Assembly: GCA_026874595.1 (NCBI GenBank)
Contig: CM049322.1
Coordinates: 28,397,340 to 28,461,339, forward strand
Direction of reading: 5' to 3'
Length of the DNA stretch: 64,000 nucleotides
Source of the DNA: Sipunculus nudus
Lineage: Eukaryota; Annelida; Sipuncula; Golfingiida; Sipunculidae
Shown here: positions 40,005 through 51,100 of the stretch, piece after piece
How positions within the stretch are numbered: position 1 is the stretch's first letter
How the letters are laid out: every line of letters begins with the position of its first letter
Notes under the pieces: model-generated
Database searches by the model: none
Told to the model about the DNA's origin: nothing
What the model saw: only the letters and a program-made list of their open reading frames with translations
Program-made: the position numbers and the translations under genes

Positions 40005-40618
40005 GACCCCAAATGTACACATCTCCCGAACCGACTGACTCAAAATTCATTGACCCCGAAACTACACACCTGCCAAATTCACTGACCACGTACGTACACA
40101 TCTCCATAATATGCTGACCTTACTGACCCCGAATGTACACACCATCCAAATCAACTGACCCCGTACGTGCACATCTCCTAAATCCACTGACCCCTTTAGT
40201 GCACATCACCCAAATCCAATGACTCCGTACGTCCACACCTCCGAAATTTACTTACACCAATCGTGTACATCACCCAAATCCAATGACTCCGTACGTCCAC
40301 ACCTCCGAAATTTACTTACCCCAATCGTGCACATCTCCCAAATCCACTGACCACGTACGTACACGTTTCCAAAATCCACTGACCACGTACGTGACTACGT
40401 ACACATCCCAAAACCTCTGACCCCACTGACCCCGTGCGTGCACATCTCACTAATCCACTGACCACGTATGTGCCCATCTCTTAAATTTACTAACCACGTA
40501 CATCTCATTTCCAAACTATACTGACCCCATAAGTACATATATAAAAAATTTACTGACACCGTACAAACACATCTCCCAAATCCACTGACCCCGTAACTGC
40601 AAATCTCCCAAATCCACT
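40005..40618. repeat. 614-bp duplication inside the 32-bp array, copy 1
   Basis: ATCTCCCGAACCGACTGACT at 40021 recurs at 40635, and the order of private monomers between them is preserved. These include GCTGACCTTACTGACCCC, the doubled TTTACTTAC...CAATCG and the GTGACTACGTAC stretch. The offset is 614 bp. Confidence 0.85.
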
Positions 40619-41232
40619 GACCCCGAATGTACACATCTCCCGAACCGACTGACTCAAAATTCATTGACCCCGAAACTACACACCTGCCAAATTCACTGAC
40701 CACGTACGTACACATCTCCATAATATGCTGACCTTACTGACCCCGAATGTACACACCATCCAAATCAACTGACCCCGTACGTGCACATCTCCTAAATCCA
40801 CTGACCCCGTTAGTGCACATCACCCAAATCCAATGACTCCGTACGTCCACACCTCCGAAATTTACTTACACCAATCGTGCACATCACCCAAATCCAATGA
40901 CCCCGTACGTCCACACCTCCGAAATTTACTTACCCCAATCGTGCACATCTCCCAAATCCACTGACCACGTACGTACACGTTTCCAAAATCCACTGACCAC
41001 GTACGTGACTACGTACACATCCCAAAACCTCTGACCCCACTGACCCCGTGCGTGCACATCTCACTAATCCACTGACCACGTATGTGCCCATCTCTTAAAT
41101 TTACTAACCACGTACATCTCATCTCCAAACTATACTGACCCCATAAGTACATATATAAAAAATTTACTGACACCGTACAAACACATCTCCCAAATCCACT
41201 GACCCCGTAACTTCAAATCTCCCAAATCCACT
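40619..41232. repeat. 614-bp duplication inside the 32-bp array, copy 2
   Basis: Directly adjoining second copy, differing by scattered point changes (for example CACCAATCGTGCAC against CACCAATCGTGTAC). The low divergence against the high monomer divergence dates the duplication as much later than monomer amplification. Confidence 0.85.
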
Positions 41233-41707
41233 GACCCCGTTACTGCACATCTCCCAAATTCCAATGACCCCGTACGTACACACCTCCAAAATTTTCTGAC
41301 CCCATACGTGCACATCTCCGAAATCCAATGACCCCGTAAGTGCACATCTCCGAAATCCAATGACCCCTTTAGTGCACATCTCCCAAATTCCACTGTCCAC
41401 GTACGTACCCATCCCCAAAATTTACTGATCACGTACGTACACATCTCCAAAATTTACTGACCCATACTTAAACATCTCCAAAATTTACTGACACCTTATG
41501 TACACATCTCCCTTACCACTGACCCCGTATGTTCACATCTCCCAAATCTACTGACACCGTACATACACATTTCCAAAATCCACTGAGCCCATACGTACGC
41601 ACCTGCCAAATCCACTGACCCCTTACCTAAAGTTCTTCCAACCAAACTAACCCCATACGTAAAGTGCTTTTAATCACACTTAATCTGGACGTACATTAAC
41701 GCCAACC

Positions 41708-41710
41708 TTA
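41708..41710. other. Target-site duplication TTA, left
   Basis: TTA directly before the left terminal inverted repeat, matched by TTA after the right one. Confidence 0.8.
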
Positions 41711-42388
41711 TGGGGCTGTCCCACTTAGGCGACTCTACAGGCGACTACAGGCGACCAGGCTGTCGCCTCATGGTCGCCGGGTGGTCGCCTGTATGGTCGC
41801 CTGTAGTCGCCTGAAGTCGCCCCAAGACGCGTGACCTCAAAGCTGTCGCCTCTGGATTTTCAACATGTTCAAAATTCTCAGGCGACAGCTTTTTTGTCGC
41901 CAGTGAGCGTAGTCTGTCTTCTACTGGCGTAGGTGCTGTCGTAGGCTGTCGCCAGCTGACGCGGGTTGTCGTAGGTCCTGTCGTAGGCTCTCGCCAGGTG
42001 ACGCGGGTTGTCGTGTGTGTTGTCGCGGGCTGTTGTTACTTGAAACAAGACCCATTCTTGTGTCCGGCTCCTCACATAGCACATGGAAGAAAATCGTCGA
42101 AGCATGTCGCGGGAGGACGTGGCAAAAATTCTGGTGTCGTAGGTTGTCGCCAGTCTGGTCGTAGGTTGTCGCAGATGTGGTCGTAGGTTGTCGTGGGTGA
42201 TTGTCCTTTGTCGCGGCGACTGTGTCGCGGGTTGTCGGCAGCTTGTCGTCAGACAGTCGCCAGCCATTTGTAGCTTGTCGTAGACTATTGTCATAGCAGA
42301 GGTCCTGTCGCCTGTTTTTCGGCGACCATGAGGCGACAGCCTGGTCGCCTGTAGTCGCCTGTAGAGTCGCCTAAGTGGGACAGCCCCA
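41711..42388. mobile_element. MITE with perfect 69-bp terminal inverted repeats (PIF/Harbinger-like)
   Basis: The left end (41711-41779) begins TGGGGCTGTCCCACTTAGG. The right end (42320-42388) is its exact reverse complement for 69 bases. A 3-bp direct repeat TTA flanks both ends (41708-41710 and 42389-42391). TWA target duplications with GGG-starting ends are typical of the PIF/Harbinger superfamily; that assignment is inference. The interior is GC-rich and packed with GTCGCC and GTCGTAGGTTGTCG-like motifs. A non-repetitive core sits at about 42035-42140. The 138-codon minus-strand frame across the interior is low complexity (repeated DNPRQLATAYD-like) and is not a transposase. The element is non-autonomous and, given perfect ends, young. 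Confidence 0.92.
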
Positions 42389-42391
42389 TTA
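42389..42391. other. Target-site duplication TTA, right
   Basis: TTA directly after the right terminal inverted repeat; partner of 41708-41710. Confidence 0.8.
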
Positions 42392-42805
42392 TGTAATCAT
42401 CAAGAGACAAAAATATGGTTGCTGATGAAAATCCTCTGGGTCAGTCACCAGAGAGCGGCAAATTACATGTACATGTTATATACACGACACATAGAAGAAC
42501 TGGTATGGGGAACGTCATAAGAAGAAAAAATAAAAGAAAACGAGGTACAGCACAGAGCCAAAGGTGAGATGAAAACCCTGTGACCTAGTTAGCCAGCAGA
42601 GACAGCTAACATACAACATAAACATATACACAGACCACGTAACGCAGAAACACCCGTCGCTAAGTGGGCTCGGTTATTAAATCAATATACATGTCTGACC
42701 CAAAAAACATAACACAAAGAGTCACAGACGACAGCCAGACAGCCCGGTACAAAACAGTATATCAAAGAATATAGTTAATTAACACACACAGGTGAACTTC
42801 ACAAC

Positions 42806-42807
<2 letters not shown>
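42392..42807. other. Single-copy spacer
   Basis: AT-rich DNA with no credible exon or repeat. It ends in the (TA)n tract. Confidence 0.6.

Positions 42808-42861
<54 letters not shown>
42808..42861. repeat. (TA)n microsatellite, about 27 copies
   Basis: Uninterrupted alternating TA. Confidence 0.99.
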
Positions 42862-42866
<5 letters not shown>

Positions 42867-42894
42867 CCTTTTTTTTAGAGAAGTGTTTTTTTGC

Positions 42895-44406
42895 TGATGA
42901 ATGAAACCTCTTTCTTCGATGGGTTTGGGGCAGAGAGACAAATTAGATACTTATAACAAGTGACCCATGGTTCACGACGCACAGCCGACTGACAAGTTGA
43001 CAATATAACTTTGCACAGGCAACTAGTTAAGCAAATGTAGGTGGCATCATCGTTCATGCACACTAGCTTAAGTTCATCAAGACCCATAGGCAGACCAAAT
43101 TTGATGAAAATTCAAGCAGCCTTTCCTGAGGAATATGGCAATTTGTGTGTATTTTACATTATTTCTGGGGTGCTCAAACATACCTAAAACTCTGAGAATA
43201 TAGGTCACGTTGACCTAATATCAGGTTTCTTGGGAAAACTTTTGAGGAACTCTCAGGATGTCAAGATTCTGGGTCCGAATGTTATGATTTGTGCTCTACT
43301 TTGGTATCAAATTTTTAATTATTCTAGGGGTTGCTTTTAAGCCCCATAGCTCAGAAAATATGGGTAACAGAGACTTATTTCACGTTTCCAAGGAGACTTT
43401 TCATGGACCTGAGTCCTCCCTGGATTATAAGTTAGAAGATTCTAGGTCCAATGGTTATGATTTGTGCCATGCTTTTGTTCCAAATTTTCAACCCCATAGC
43501 GCAGAGAATATGGGTAACAGAGACCTAACTCTACGTTTCCAAGAAGACTTTTCATGGACCTCCGTGGATTTAAGTTAGAAGATTCTAGATCCAATCGTTA
43601 TGATTCGTGCCCTGCTTTTGTTTCAAATTTTCAATTATTCTGGGGGTTCTTTTCTGCGTCCCATAGATCGAAGGATAGGGGTAACAGAGACCTAATTTCA
43701 GTTTTACTAGGAGACGTTTCATGGACCTGTCAAGTAAGAAGAATCTAGGTCCAATGGTTACGAAATGTTCCCCATTAACAGATGACTGCATCTTGAAAGG
43801 TCTCAAAAATAGAGAAAAAATGCATAAAAATTGATAAAAAACAGGCGGCGTCACCAGTGTCCAAGAACTGATAAAACACCCCATGGTCGGAAGGCGTGCA
43901 AAGAATCATGGTGACCAATGCATTAGTTGTTGAGATACTCGGATTTTTGTATTAAATTTTCCATTATTCTGGGGGTTACTTCTGAGCCCTATAGATCGGA
44001 GGGCATGGGAAACAGAGGCCTATATTCAGGTGAACATGACACTTTTCATGAGACTCCTAGTACATCAAGTAAAATTCATTCAAGTACATTCAAGTGAAAA
44101 TGCAGGTGGCGCCACCAGTCTGCAGGAACTGATGAAACACCCCATGATCAATATGCATGCAAAGAATCATGGTGATCAATGCTTTAGTTGTTCAGATACT
44201 TGAGCTTTTTAATCAAATGTTTCATTTTTCTGGGGGGGGGGGGGGGGGGGGGGGCTTCTGAGCCCCATAGCTCGGAGGATATGGGTAACAGAGACCAAAT
44301 TTCAAGTTTCCAAGATGATTTTTCATGGACCACCAGACGGACGGACGGACGACGGACAAAGAGTGATCGCTATAGCTCAGATGATTTACAGTCAGCTGAG
44401 CTAAAA
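42895..44406 (+). mobile_element. Dispersed mollusc-type repeat, with internal tandem copies
   Basis: A composite of about five imperfect copies of a roughly 220-260-bp segment. Shared phrases in order are GTATCAAATTTTTAATTATTC, CCCCATAGCTCAGAAAATATG, GGTAACAGAGACCTAA, TTTTCATGGACCT and GATTCTAGGTCCAATGGTTA. A second module has CACCAG, GAACTGATGAAACACCCCAT and AATCATGGTGAT. It ends with GACGGACGGACGGACGACGG and then a TATAGCTCA...TGAGCTAAAAA hairpin-like tail at about 44372-44406. The same family, in the same orientation, occurs at 61930-62645. The phrases match interspersed repeats I recall from bivalve genomes; the class is unknown to me and no transposase or reverse transcriptase is visible. 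Confidence 0.75.
44232..44254. repeat. Poly-G tract, 23 bases
   Basis: An uninterrupted run of 23 G inside the dispersed repeat. The other copies of the module have CTGGGGGTTACTTCTGAGCC here, so the tract is a recent expansion of a short G run. Confidence 0.98.
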
Positions 44407-45241
44407 ACCGCAAAGATTCAGAAACAAAACACTGAAAATAGAGATATCACGAGAGAGCCCGCGGCCGAAGAACAAAGTAGAGGGTTATATAGTTACCATA
44501 CATATTCAGCTTGTCCTTGGCCATTTTACCCTTTTAACTTTTTGTCTGCATAATTTGCCATGTGTCGGTATGCATTCTCAATCAATGACATATTGTGTGT
44601 TTGCTGTGGTGTTACAAACAGCTCTGTGAATACAGAAGTGTAAATTGGTATCATATCAATTAAAAAAACATTGTTGGAGATTAAGACGAAATTACTTATT
44701 AAACTTATAGTTATATGAGAGAAAAAAATAAACCAATACATATCAAGGGACCAAGCTGAAGCACAAACGCACGCATAACGTCCTTGGAGAAAAAAAAATA
44801 CCAAGGGAATGCAAGTTGTGATGTGCAGTGTAGTGAGCCGCCCTGCACCTGTACAAGACAACAAAAGAGAGCGTTCTCCCGGACCTTGACGGGGACTACC
44901 AGGGGTAAAGCCTGGTTTTCGGAGGAACCATATTTTCCTTGCTCTCATCCTCCCAGCGGGATTGGGAGTCCCGCCGGGGCGTCAGTCCCAGCACCGTCAT
45001 CACGGTGCGGTTCTGGTGTTGTGTTGTGAATAAGCCCTGCAGGTACCCGGCCCACTCGTTTAGTTATTTGTGATTTTTATATGGCGGAGACCCATTCAGA
45101 TCATTTGGGACAGAGAAACCCAGCAGTTAGGCCTAAAAGTAGATTACTCATTTTCTTTTCTATAATAAGAATAAAGCCGTACCCACATGTGCTGAATCCA
45201 GGTAACTACCAGACTGTATTGGATGCTACCCCGGGTTACCA
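44407..45241. other. Spacer with a GC-rich segment and a short hairpin
   Basis: AT-rich at both ends, with a GC-rich part from about 44830 to 45020. Within it GCACCGT-CATC-ACGGTGC (44991-45008) is a perfect 7-bp stem with a 4-base loop. Short open frames on both strands cross the segment, but none is recognisable. It may be a fragment of a transposable element. Confidence 0.5.
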
Positions 45242-46300
45242 TTACACAGTAGTATACATAACATGACGCCCTCCTGCCAGTGAATATGTCCTTAACAAAA
45301 CGTGACGCCCTCCTGTGAGTAAATCTACCATAAACAAAACGTGACGCCCTCTTGCCGGTAAATCTGCCCTAAACAAAACGTGACGCCCTCCTGTCAGTAA
45401 ATCTACCCTTAACAAAACGTGACGCCCTCCTGCCGGTAAATCTGCCCTAAACAAAACGTGACGCCCTCCTGTCAGTAAATCTAACCTAAACAAAACGTGA
45501 CACCCTCCTGCCGGTACATCTGCCCTAAACAAAACGTGACACCCTCCTGCCAGCAAATCTGCCCTGAACAAAATGTGACGCCCTCTTGCCAGCAAATCTG
45601 GTGTCCTAAAAAAGTGACGCCTCATGCCAGTAAATCTGTCCAAAGCAAAACGTGACACCCTCTTGTCAGTAAATCCGTCTGAAACAAAACGTGACGCCCT
45701 CTTGCCAGTAAATCTGTCTGAACAAAACGTGACGCCCTCCTGCCAGAAAATAAGCCCTAACTTAACGGGACGCCCTCAGACCAGTAAATCTGCCATTGAC
45801 AAAACGTGACGCCCTCCTGCCAGTAAATCTGCCAAAAACCAAACGTGACGCCCTCAGACCAGTTAATCTTCTTTGTTAAAACGTGATGCCCTATTGCAAG
45901 TAAATCTACCATTGTCAAAACGTGGTGCCCTCCTGCCAGTATATCTGCCCTAACTAAACGTGACACCCTCAGACCAGTAAATCTGCTATATACAAAACGT
46001 GACGCCCTCCTGCCAGTAAATCTGTCCAAAACAAAACGTGACGCTCTCAGACAAGTAAATCTGCCATTTACAAAACGTGACGCCTTACTTTCAGCACATA
46101 CATGTATGTCCTATGTGTAACGTGAATTTTGGCCTAAACAAAACGTGACGCCCTAGAGTCAGTAAATATGCCCAATGCATAACGTTTCGACCTCTGGCCA
46201 GTAAATATGACCCGTACATAAAGTGACGTCCTCCAGCCAGTAAATATGCCCTATTCATGACGTCCTCCTGTCAGTAATCCGTTCTATAAGTAAACATCAA
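45242..46300. repeat. 39-bp tandem repeat (about 26 copies)
   Basis: Unit with AACAAAACGTGACGCCCTCC and TGCCAGTAAATCTGCC. The period is 39 bp (CGTGACGCCC at 45301 and 45340). Thirty-nine bases are 13 codons, so a minus-strand frame of the form RADLLAGGRHVLF stays open for 138 codons. Later copies (46080-46300) are diverged and irregular. The right side shows AGACCAGTAAATCTG variants alternating with TGCCAGTAAATCTG. Confidence 0.94.
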
Positions 46301-46377
46301 CCGGATGGAAGAGAAACGTCACTGAATCTGCCAGGGTATGAAAATACGTCACTTAAACAGCAAGAGCGTGATTTGAA

Positions 46378-46385
46378 TGACGTCA
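46378..46385. promoter_or_regulatory. Palindromic TGACGTCA (CRE-type) site
   Basis: A perfect 8-bp CREB/ATF-type palindrome between the 39-bp and 67-bp arrays, both of which carry TGACG or CGTCA half-sites. No promoter is recognised next to it. Confidence 0.3.
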
Positions 46386-46424
46386 CCTAGGCACATGGTA
46401 ACTAAGTGTCTTTGTTTTGTGTCT

Positions 46425-46765
46425 GGTTACGAAATGAGTAGATACGATAACCCTGATCAAAAGAGGTAACGTCATCACCGACGTGTCTGGTGTTCCGAAA
46501 TGAGATTAATACGAGAACCCTGATCAAAAGAGGATACGTCACCAACGAGGTGTCTGGTGTTCCGAAATGAGATAAATACGAGAACCCTGATCAAAAAAGG
46601 TAACGTCACCACCGACGTGTCTGGTGTTCCGAAATAAGATAAATACGAGAACCCTGAACAAAAGAGGTAACGTCACCACCGACGTGTCTGGTGTTCCGAA
46701 ATGAGATAAATACGAGAACCCTGATCAAAAGAGAATACGTCACAACCGACGTGTCTGGTGTTCCG
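46425..46765. repeat. 67-bp tandem repeat (about 5 copies)
   Basis: Unit with GTGTCTGGTGTTCCGAAATG, ATACGAGAACCCTGATCAAA and AACGTCACCACCGAC. Starts at 46483, 46550 and 46617 give 67 bp. The first copy is diverged (GTGTCTGGTTACGAAATG). Each copy has an ACGTCA half-CRE. Confidence 0.93.
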
Positions 46766-47529
46766 CCTAGGAAAGAATAACTTTTATTAGTCTAAATTAA
46801 ATCATGTATTAAAACTTTCAAAGTTCATGGTGGAAAGAAAAAGAAGTGACTTTTATCAATATGTATTTTGTACACACACGTACACGTGTCTATGTGTAAT
46901 AAAGGTCACATGTCTATATACAGTACGCACGCTCCTAGGTGCTCAGGAAGTAATAATGACTTTGTCGTCACGTGCCCGCACACGGCGGTTACCTTTTGGC
47001 TCCGACTTCACTTGATTTATGAGCAAGATTGACATCTTTGTTTCACGCAAACAGTCTGGTATTGTCAGTGTGAGACTGAAGATAAGGAGCAGACCAACCC
47101 GCCGTCAGGACACCGAGACCGGCACTGATACGAGGCAGCTACACCACAACAGACAACTTGTAACACCATAGACATTCCCGTTGAAATATACACACACCTA
47201 ATCAGGTGATTTATATGTACATACCTGTCTGCAGATATGTGTCATCGCCCGGGACTGATTTAAGGGTCTTGGAGCAGTCACTCACCTCATATGTTTTTTT
47301 TCCTTTCCTAAAGCCATTCATAACAATACAAGCCGCGTCTCTGTGTACGTGTGTGTTAAATGATCAGCGGCCTGGAAATGGCATTAACCTGGCTAACACA
47401 CTCAAAATTTTCTTTATTTCAGATTTATGACCGCAAATTTACAGAATGGATTCCAGATTTCAGATGGCAAAACCTCTTTTTCAGCCTGTGAAGTACTACA
47501 CGCCAAGGGTCACTGTTATTAAGTCTATT
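46766..47529. other. Single-copy spacer
   Basis: No exon I can support. Moderately GC-rich at about 46940-47140. Confidence 0.6.
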
Positions 47530-48110
47530 AACCTCCCATAATAATCTTTCCCTCATTGGGTTAGGGTAGGCAATGTCCAAGTTACCTCCTTAGGGTAAAT
47601 ATTATCCCGGAATAAATTACGATGGTACATACTACCGCAGGCTTACTTATGAGGGCAGTTATTACCCTGAGATAATTCATGACGGTAGGTGTTACCTACA
47701 GTACATTACTTCATGAAGGTAGGTGTTACATAGAGTAGGTTATCTCACGCAGCTAGGTGTCACCTACAGTAAGTTACCTCATAAAGGTTGGTATTACCAA
47801 CAGTAGGTTACCTCCTCACGAAGTTAGTTGTTACCTAAAGTACGTTTCCTCACGAAGTTAGGTGTTATATACAGTAAGTTAACTAACGGAGCTAGGTGTC
47901 ACCTGCAGTAGGTTACCTAACAAAGGTAGGTGTTACCACGAGTAGGTTATCTCACGAAGTTAGGTGTCACCAACAGTAGGTTACCTTCTCACGAAGTTAG
48001 TTTTTACCTAAAGAACGTTTGCTCACGAAGTAAGGTGTTATATACAGTAGGTTACCTAACGAAGTTAGGTGTTACCTATATTAGGTGTTACCTCGGTTTA
48101 CCACGCGAGA
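47530..48110. repeat. Decayed left edge of the 10-kb array (34-37-bp units)
   Basis: Irregular copies of AGGTGTTACCTACAGTAGG followed by TTACCTCACGAAG, about 34-37 bp apart. A stretch of about 180 bp (from TCACCTACAGTAAGTT at about 47758) is repeated at about 47888. The shared TTACCTCACGA links this edge to the 30-bp core that follows; core units lack several bases relative to the edge units. Confidence 0.8.
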
Positions 48111-51100
48111 GTATATATTTCTTCGGATTTTACACGGATTTATCTGACGAGGGTATGTATAGCACTGATATACCTCACGAGGCTATGCATAACGCTTATT
48201 TACCTCACGAGGGTATGTATTGCACTGATATACCTCACGAGGCTATGCATAACGCTTATTTACCTCACGAGGGTATGCATTGCACTGATATACCTCACGA
48301 GGCTATGCATAACGCTTATTTACCTCACGAGGCTATGCATAACGCTTATTTACCTCACGAGGGTATGCATAACGCTTATTTACCTCACGAGGGTATGTAT
48401 TGCACTGATATACCTCACGAGGCTATGCATAACGCTTATTTACCTCACGAGGCTATGCATAACGCTTATTTACCTCACGAGGCTATGCATAACGCTTATT
48501 TACCTCACGAGGCTATGCATAACGCTTATTTACCTCACGAGGCTATGCATAACGCTTATTTACCTCACGAGGCTAGGCATAACGCTTATTTACCTCACGA
48601 GGGTATGTATTGCACTGATATACCTCACGAGGCTATGCATAACGCTTATTTACCTCACGAGGCTATGCATAACGCTTATTTACCTCACGAGGCTATGCAT
48701 AACGCTTATTTACCTCACGAGGCTATGCATAACGCTTATTTACCTCACGAGGGTATGTATTGCACTGATTTACCTGACCAGGGTATGTATTGCACTGATA
48801 TACCTCACGAGCCTATGTATAACGCTTATTTACCTCACGAGGGTATGCATAACGCTTATTTACCTCACGAGGCTATGCATAACGCTTATTTACCTCACGA
48901 GGCTATGCATAACGCTTTTTTACCTCACGAGGGTATGTATTGCACTGATTTAGCTGACGACGGTATGTATTGCACTGATATACCTCACGAGGCTATGCAT
49001 AACGCTTATTTACCTCACGAGGCTATGCATAACGCTTATTTACCTCACGAGGCTATGCATAACGCTTATTTACCTCACGAGGCTATGCATAACGCTTATT
49101 TACCTCACGAGGCTATGCATAACGCTTATTTACCTCACGAGGCTATGCATAACGCTTATTTACCTCAAGAGGCTATGCATAACGCTTATTTACCTCACGA
49201 GGGTATGCATAACGCTTATTTACCTCACGAGGCTATGCATAACGCTTATTTACCTCACGAGGGTATGTATAACGCTTATTTACCTCACGAGGCTATGCAT
49301 AACGCTTATTTACCTCACGAGGGTATGTATTGCACTGATTTACCTCACGAGGCTATGCATAACGCTTATTTACCTCACGAGGGTATGTATTGCGCTGATT
49401 TACCTGACGACGGTATGTATTGCACTGATATACCTCACGAGGCTATGCATAACGCTTATTTACCTCACGAGGGTATGTATTGCACTGATATACCTCACGA
49501 GGCTATGCATAACGCTTATTTACCTCACGAGGGTATGTATTGCACTGATATACCTCACGAGGCTATGCATAACGCTTATTTACCTCACGAGGCTATGCAT
49601 AACGCTTATTTACCTCACGAGGGTATGCATAACGCTTATTTACCTCACGAGGCTATGCATATCGCTTATTTACCTCACGAGGCTATGCATAACGCTTATT
49701 TACCTCACGAGGCTATGCATCACGCTTATTTACCTCACGAGGATATGCATAACGCTTATTTACCTCACGAGGGTCTGCATAACGCTTATTTTCTTCACGA
49801 GGGTATGTATTGCACTGATATACCTCACGAGGCTATGCATAACGCTTATTTACCTCACGAGGGTATGCATAACGCTTATTTACCTCACGAGGGTATGCAT
49901 AACGCTTATTTACCTCACGAGGGTATGTATTGCACTGATATACCTCACGAGGCTATGCATAACGCTTATTTACCTCACGAGGCTATGCATAACGCTTATT
50001 TACCTCACGAGGGTATGCATAACGCTTATTTACCTCACGAGGGTATGTATTGCACTGATATACCTCACGAGGCTATGCATAACGCTTATTTACCTCACGA
50101 GGGTATGTATTGCACTGATATACCTCACCAGGCTATGCATAACGCTTATTTACCTCACGAGGCTATGCATAACGCTTATTTACCTCACGAGGCTATGCAT
50201 AACGCTTATTAACCTCACGAGGGTATGTATTGCACTGATATACCTCACGAGGCTATGCATAACGCTTATTTACCTCACGAGGGTATGTATTGCACTGATA
50301 TACCTCACGAGGCTATGCATAACGCTTATTTACCTCACGAGGCTATGCATAAAGTTATTTACCTCACGAGGCTATGCATAACGCTTATTTACCTCACGAG
50401 GCTATCCATAACGCTTATTTACCTCACGAGGGTATGTATTGCACTGATTTACCTGACCAGGGTATGTATTGCACTGATATACCTCACGAGGCTATGCATA
50501 ACGCTTATTTAACTCACGAGGCTATGCATAACGCTTATTTACCTCACGAGGGTATGTATTGCACTGATTTACCTCACGAGGCTATGCATAACGCTTATTT
50601 ACCTCACGAGGGTATGTATTGCACTGATATACCTCACGAGGCTATGCATAACGCTTATTTACCTCACGAGGCTATGCATAACGCTTATTTACCTCACGAG
50701 GCTATGTATTGCACTGATTTACCTCACGAGGCTATGCATAACGCTTATTTACCTCACGAGGGTATGTATTGCACTGATTTACCTCACGAGGCTATGCATA
50801 ACGCTTATTTACCTCACGAGGGTATGTATTGCACTGATATACCTCACGAGGCTATGCATAACGCTTATTTACCTCAAGAGGGTATGTATTGCACTTATTT
50901 ACCTCACGAGGCTATGCATAACGCTTATTTACCTCACGAGGGTATGTATTGCACTGATTTACCTGACGACGGTATGTATTGCACTGATATACCTCACGAG
51001 GCTATGCATAACGCTTATTTACCTCACGAGGGTAAGTATTGCACTGATTTACCTGACGACGGTATGTATTGCACTGATATACCTCACGAGGCTATGCATA

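Larger units (their letters stand above)
39225..41690. repeat. 32-33-bp tandem repeat rich in ACTGACCCCGTACGT (about 75 copies)
   Basis: The unit reads CACTGACCCCGTACGTGCAC followed by an ATCTCCCAAATC-type segment. Copies are more diverged than in the other large arrays, with frequent one-base length changes. Minus-strand frames such as MCTYGVSGFGRC stay open only briefly. A C20 tract (39520-39539) and a C-run near 39888 interrupt the array. GTAC/ACGT motifs make many monomers partly self-complementary (GTACGTAC). Confidence 0.93.

Noticed and set aside
41878-42294. 138-codon minus-strand frame inside the MITE as a transposase
   Set aside because: Low-complexity repeats from GTCG motifs; no DDE motif and much too short.
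44780-45029. GC-rich open frame as an exon
   Set aside because: Frames on both strands cross it, no splice sites stand out, and no family is recognised; described as spacer instead.
45242-45658. 138-codon minus-strand frame with a 13-residue repeat (RADLLAGGRHVLF)
   Set aside because: It results from a 39-bp unit lacking stops in that frame; it breaks as soon as units become irregular and it has no exon context.
47930-50212. A 760-codon frame as an intact protein gene
   Set aside because: It begins at GTG in decayed edge sequence, has no ATG or Kozak context, ends at a chance stop in one monomer, and in this frame nearly all monomer differences change the residue. Only the alternative frame merits testing.
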